DNA of 64,000 nt. Source: JAGVGT01 sp963807225 (GTDB taxonomy: Bacteria; Desulfobacterota; Desulfobulbia; Desulfobulbales; JAGXFP01). Where the stretch lies: NCBI GenBank assembly GCA_963807225.1, contig CAWEAD010000006.1, positions 1-64,000 of the forward strand. Direction: 5' to 3'. Below, piece after piece: positions 60,950 through 64,000 of the stretch (positions are counted from its first letter, which is position 1; each line of letters begins with the position of its first letter). The notes under the pieces are model-generated. The model was given only the letters and a program-made list of their open reading frames with translations. It was not told the origin of the DNA and made no database searches. The position numbers and the translations under genes are program-made.

Positions 60950-62169
60950 GCGACGAGAAACGCGTGGTCTACATGGACAACAACGCCACCACTCGGGTCG
61001 CTCCCGAGGTGCTGGAGGAGATGCGCCCCTTCTTCTGCGAGCTCTACGGTAACCCCTCCAGCATGCACAGCTTCGGCGGCCAGGTGGGGAACAAGGTGAC
61101 CGAGGCCCGAGCGCGGATCGCCTCGCTCCTGGGTGCGCAGCCCGACGAGTTGATCTTCACCAGCTGCGGCACCGAAAGCGATTCCACCGCTATTCTTTCG
61201 GCACTGCAGACCCAGGCCGACCGTCGCCACATCGTCACCACCAGGGTCGAGCACCCGGCGGTGAAGAATCTCTGCGAACGGCTGCAGACCCTGACCGGCC
61301 ACAAACACAAGGTGACCCAGCTACCGGTGGAATGCGACGGCACCCTCGACCTCTGCAAGTACGAGGAAGCGCTGACCGAGGACACCGCCATCGTCAGCAT
61401 CATGTGGGCCAACAACGAGACCGGGGTGCTGTTCCCGATCCCGCAAATGGCGGCCATGGCCAAGGAGCGCGGCATCCTCTTCCACACCGACGCAGTACAG
61501 GCGGTGGGCAAGATTCCCATCAACCTGGCCAAGGTGCCGGTGGATTTCCTGTCGCTCTCGGGCCATAAACTCCATGCCCCCAAGGGCATCGGCGTATTGT
61601 ACGTGCGCAAGGGCACCCCCTTCGTGCCCTTCCTGATCGGCGGCCACCAGGAGCATGGCCGGCGCGGCGGCACCGAGAACGTCACCTCGATCATCGGTCT
61701 GGGCAAGGCGTGTCAACTGGCAGGTGAGCGGATGCACGAGGAGAACACCCGGGTCAAGGCCATGCGCGACAAGCTGGAGGATGGACTGCTGGCCGCCATT
61801 CCCCACAGCCTCCTGAACGGCCATAAGACCGAGCGGCTGCCCAATACCAGCAACATCAGTTTCGAGTACGTCGAGGGCGAGGCGATCCTCCTGCATCTGG
61901 ACCGTTTCGGCATCTGCGCCTCCTCGGGCTCGGCCTGCACCTCCGGCTCGCTTGAACCATCGCACGTGATGCGGGCCATGGGCGTGCCTTTCACCGCCGC
62001 TCACGGTTCCACCCGCTTCAGCCTCTCCACGTACAACACCGAGGAGGAGATCGATTATGTCCTGGAGCACCTGCCCGGGATCATCGCCAATCTCCGTGAG
62101 ATGTCGCCCTTCTGGGCCGAGGCCATGAAAACCGAAGCCGGCTGCGGTTGCGGCTGTAAAAAGAACTGA
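60946..62169 (+). CDS. nifS: Cysteine desulfurase NifS
   Basis: 407 residues. PLP enzyme that takes sulfur from cysteine for NifU. PLP lysine in SLSGHKLHAPKGIG, active cysteine in ASSGSACTSGSLEPSH, N-terminal YMDNNATTRVAPEV. The last residues are a cysteine-rich tail (CGCGCKKN), not part of the core fold and possibly metal-binding. Eight bases separate it from thyX. Confidence 0.95.
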   Translation: MSDEKRVVYMDNNATTRVAPEVLEEMRPFFCELYGNPSSMHSFGGQVGNKVTEARARIASLLGAQPDELIFTSCGTESDSTAILSALQTQADRRHIVTTRVEHPAVKNLCERLQTLTGHKHKVTQLPVECDGTLDLCKYEEALTEDTAIVSIMWANNETGVLFPIPQMAAMAKERGILFHTDAVQAVGKIPINLAKVPVDFLSLSGHKLHAPKGIGVLYVRKGTPFVPFLIGGHQEHGRRGGTENVTSIIGLGKACQLAGERMHEENTRVKAMRDKLEDGLLAAIPHSLLNGHKTERLPNTSNISFEYVEGEAILLHLDRFGICASSGSACTSGSLEPSHVMRAMGVPFTAAHGSTRFSLSTYNTEEEIDYVLEHLPGIIANLREMSPFWAEAMKTEAGCGCGCKKN

Positions 62170-62177
62170 GCGCCAAG

Positions 62178-63134
62178 ATGAAAGTAATTCCCGCCTCCTT
62201 TGAAATCCAGGACGAACTCGACCGTCAGCCTCTGGCCGTGCGGATCGAGGCCTGCGGTCGGATCTGCTACAAGAGCGAAGAAAAGATCAGCGGTGATTCG
62301 GCCACGCCCTTTATCAAGACCATCCTCAAACACGGCCACAACTCGGTGGCCGAGATGGGGGTGATTACCCTGCGGCTTGAATTCGATCCGGAGTCACTGG
62401 CCCACAAGTTCATGGCCCGGCAGCCCAAATTCCTGCAAATCGACCGGCCCGACAAGGGCCGGATGCTGATCACCGGCTCGGTCCGGGCCTACCGCGAACT
62501 CTTTCGGGAATACCCCAGCGATAAGCTGATCAAGGCGATGGTCGGCTTCCTGGGTGAACGCTACCCTTTGTTCTTCGAGGATCTTACCCCCCCGCACGGC
62601 TGGATGACCCAGACCGGAGTGGAGGTCGAGAAGCTCTCCCTGGCCAAGGTTGAAAAACTGCCGGCCGACCTGCAGGCCCGGCATCGTTACGTCGGGGTCA
62701 AGTTCATCACCAATCGGGCCGTTACCCACGAGATCGTTCGGCACCGGCCCTGTTCCTTCCTGCAGGAGAGCCAGCGTTATTGCCGCTACAGCGAGGACAA
62801 GTTCGCCAACCAGGTCACCTTTATCCGGCCCATGTTCTTCATCGAAGGCAGCGATGAGTACCGCCTCTGGGAAAAGGCCATGGTCGAAACCGAAAAAATC
62901 TACCTGGAACTTCTGAAGACCAGCTCACCCCAGGCCGCCCGTACGGTATTGCCCAATTCCTGCAAGACCGAGATTATCGTCTATTGCAATCTCCTGGAGT
63001 GGCTGCATATCTTTCGCCTCCGCACCACCCAGGCCGCCGAACCCTCGATGCGCGAGGTGATGATCCCGTTGCTCAAGGAGATGGGACAGCGTTACCCGGC
63101 CCAGTTCGCCGAATTGAGCCGTTCTCTTTCATAA
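62178..63134 (+). CDS. thyX: FAD-dependent thymidylate synthase ThyX
   Basis: 318 residues, making dTMP with methylenetetrahydrofolate and FADH2. The ThyX motif RHRPCSFLQESQRY matches RHRxxSxxxxSxR. Longer than many ThyX proteins (about 220-250). It follows nifS by 8 bp and may be co-transcribed. The folate link to fhs downstream fits. Confidence 0.92.
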   Translation: MKVIPASFEIQDELDRQPLAVRIEACGRICYKSEEKISGDSATPFIKTILKHGHNSVAEMGVITLRLEFDPESLAHKFMARQPKFLQIDRPDKGRMLITGSVRAYRELFREYPSDKLIKAMVGFLGERYPLFFEDLTPPHGWMTQTGVEVEKLSLAKVEKLPADLQARHRYVGVKFITNRAVTHEIVRHRPCSFLQESQRYCRYSEDKFANQVTFIRPMFFIEGSDEYRLWEKAMVETEKIYLELLKTSSPQAARTVLPNSCKTEIIVYCNLLEWLHIFRLRTTQAAEPSMREVMIPLLKEMGQRYPAQFAELSRSLS

Positions 63135-63558
63135 GCACCGCCCGGCAGCCCGGGCCGCTTGGGAACAACGCCCGCCACGACCACATAGCTTAAATCGTTC
63201 CCGGGCTCCGGCGTTCAAGCCCTGAGCCCCGGGAATGATCGGTGTGGTTCATTGTCGTCTGCAGTTGCTTTCATCAGAATCAAGGTCGAGAGCAGGGTAT
63301 TGACCTTCTGCCGCCGCACCGGGCTTTTAAACTTCTCAGGGATTCATACCTGTTGCTTTCCGTTTGATTATCCGGTAATTTTCCAAGGTTTTGTTTCATG
63401 AGGCGCTGATCCGTAGGCCAACCTGCGGCCGCTGACGATCATCCCTCTCCCCTTTATTCCGTCGCACTAAATACAGAAAACAACCGGCCGTTCCGGCGGT
63501 CCGGCAAGGATACCGATGTATTTGTTTTTAAATTATTAATTTAGAGAAGGAGGAGACA
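63135..63558. other. Gap between thyX and fhs with a GC-rich hairpin
   Basis: 63194-63239 folds into a long imperfect stem (TTCCCGGGCTC against GAGCCCCGGGAA), a possible terminator for the nifU-thyX genes, though no T-run follows. Just before fhs the sequence becomes AT-rich, ending in a perfect AGGAGG-type ribosome site. No riboswitch was recognised. Confidence 0.4.
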
Positions 63559-64000
63559 ATGGCTTTTAACGCAGTGGAAATGGCAGACTGGCAGATATCC
63601 GAGGCTGCTGAAAAAAACATGCCCACACCGGAGGAATGGCGAGACAAATTAGGCCTCGAGAAAGACGAAATTCTCCCCATGGGCAGGTTGGCCAAGCTCG
63701 ATTTTCTTAAAATCATGAATCGGCTCAAAGACAAGCCGGACGGCAAATATATCGAGGTCACCGCCATTACCCCGACCCCCCTTGGTGAAGGTAAAAGTAC
63801 CACTTCCTGCGGTCTGATGGAAGGTCTGGGCAAACGCGGCATGAATGTCGGCGGTGCCCTGCGTCAACCTTCCGGTGGCCCGACCATGAACGTCAAGGGT
63901 ACCGCGGCAGGCGGCGGCAACTCCCTGCTGATCCCGATGACCGAATTTTCCCTCGGGTTAACCGGTGATATCAACGACATCATGAACGCTCATAACCTGG
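63559..64000 (+). CDS. fhs: Formate-tetrahydrofolate ligase, 5' part (runs off the window)
   Basis: The first 147 residues are present, from MAFNAVEMADWQIS, with GGAGGA 4-9 bases upstream. The ATP-binding motif TPTPLGEGKSTTSCGLMEGL and the later ALRQPSGGPTMNVKG are typical of the family. The LTGDINDIMNAHNL variant of the usual TGDIHAITAANN segment is visible at the edge. It activates formate to formyl-THF, part of the Wood-Ljungdahl methyl branch and one-carbon metabolism. Confidence 0.92.
   Translation, partial: MAFNAVEMADWQISEAAEKNMPTPEEWRDKLGLEKDEILPMGRLAKLDFLKIMNRLKDKPDGKYIEVTAITPTPLGEGKSTTSCGLMEGLGKRGMNVGGALRQPSGGPTMNVKGTAAGGGNSLLIPMTEFSLGLTGDINDIMNAHNL

Noticed and set aside
63300..63330. 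TTGACC near 63300 as an fhs promoter
   Set aside because: The nearest -10-like TTTAAA is about 20 bases away, too far for a standard sigma70 promoter.

Overview
The window is about 64 kb of a GC-rich Gram-negative chromosome. Three things suggest Desulfobacterota, with Desulfobulbales the nearest guess: a nuoA-N operon carrying a NuoB-NuoC-NuoD triple fusion, several Fe-S proteins (NapH-like, DUF3786, a small siroheme protein), and a probable selenoprotein. This placement is inferred from gene content only. No rRNA, tRNA or CRISPR array was recognised.

Layout. 1-2254 holds two near-identical IS200-like (REP-associated) tyrosine transposases with a decayed copy between them. 2419-4530 is an nfeD-slipin pair. 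4530-13700 is an AT-richer islet that starts and ends with the same transposon-end relic. It contains a REPIN-like repeat, a group II intron remnant, a porin, a heme/rhodanese protein with an in-frame TGA, an exported FmdE-like protein, and a three-component regulatory set (PhnD-like binding protein, histidine kinase, NtrC-type sigma54 activator). 13.7-33 kb is ordinary chromosome: ArnT-like glycosyltransferase, cyclophilin, a frameshifted LRR lipoprotein, NapH-like ferredoxin, lipid kinase, pcm, sixA, a second triple-rhodanese protein, cvfB, mscL, tex (frameshifted) and a nitroreductase. 33-50.6 kb, all on the minus strand, is nuoA-N followed by zwf and a universal stress protein gene. 50.8-53.5 kb (minus) holds ygbA, a siroheme reductase-like gene, yaeQ and a DUF3786 gene. 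53.6-64 kb (plus) holds pagL-like, zinc-ribbon membrane protein, uvrC, an outer-membrane protein, nifU, nifS, thyX and the start of fhs.

The most notable system is at 5.2-13.4 kb. Two sequences match the sigma54 -24/-12 consensus (5324-5339 and 7071-7086). Each has a TTGCA-N3-TGCAA palindrome about 100-135 bp upstream of its expected start point. The operon itself encodes a sigma54 activator with a GAFTGA loop. The first gene, 7167-8558, is open across a TGA at 7746-7748 that is followed by a hairpin matching the bacterial SECIS model. The TGA falls in the catalytic loop of the first rhodanese domain, exactly where the in-window paralogue at 25126-26424 has cysteine. I infer a periplasmic heme c/triple-rhodanese selenoprotein under oxyanion-type sensing, possibly of a selenium, tellurium, arsenic or sulfur oxyanion; the ligand is unknown.

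Several genes carry frameshifts (LRR gene, four in tex, one in nuoL at a run of seven G). Some may be sequencing errors. Duplicated gene-end relics (uvrC 3' end around an OMP gene, and a zwf-like fragment) indicate local rearrangement.
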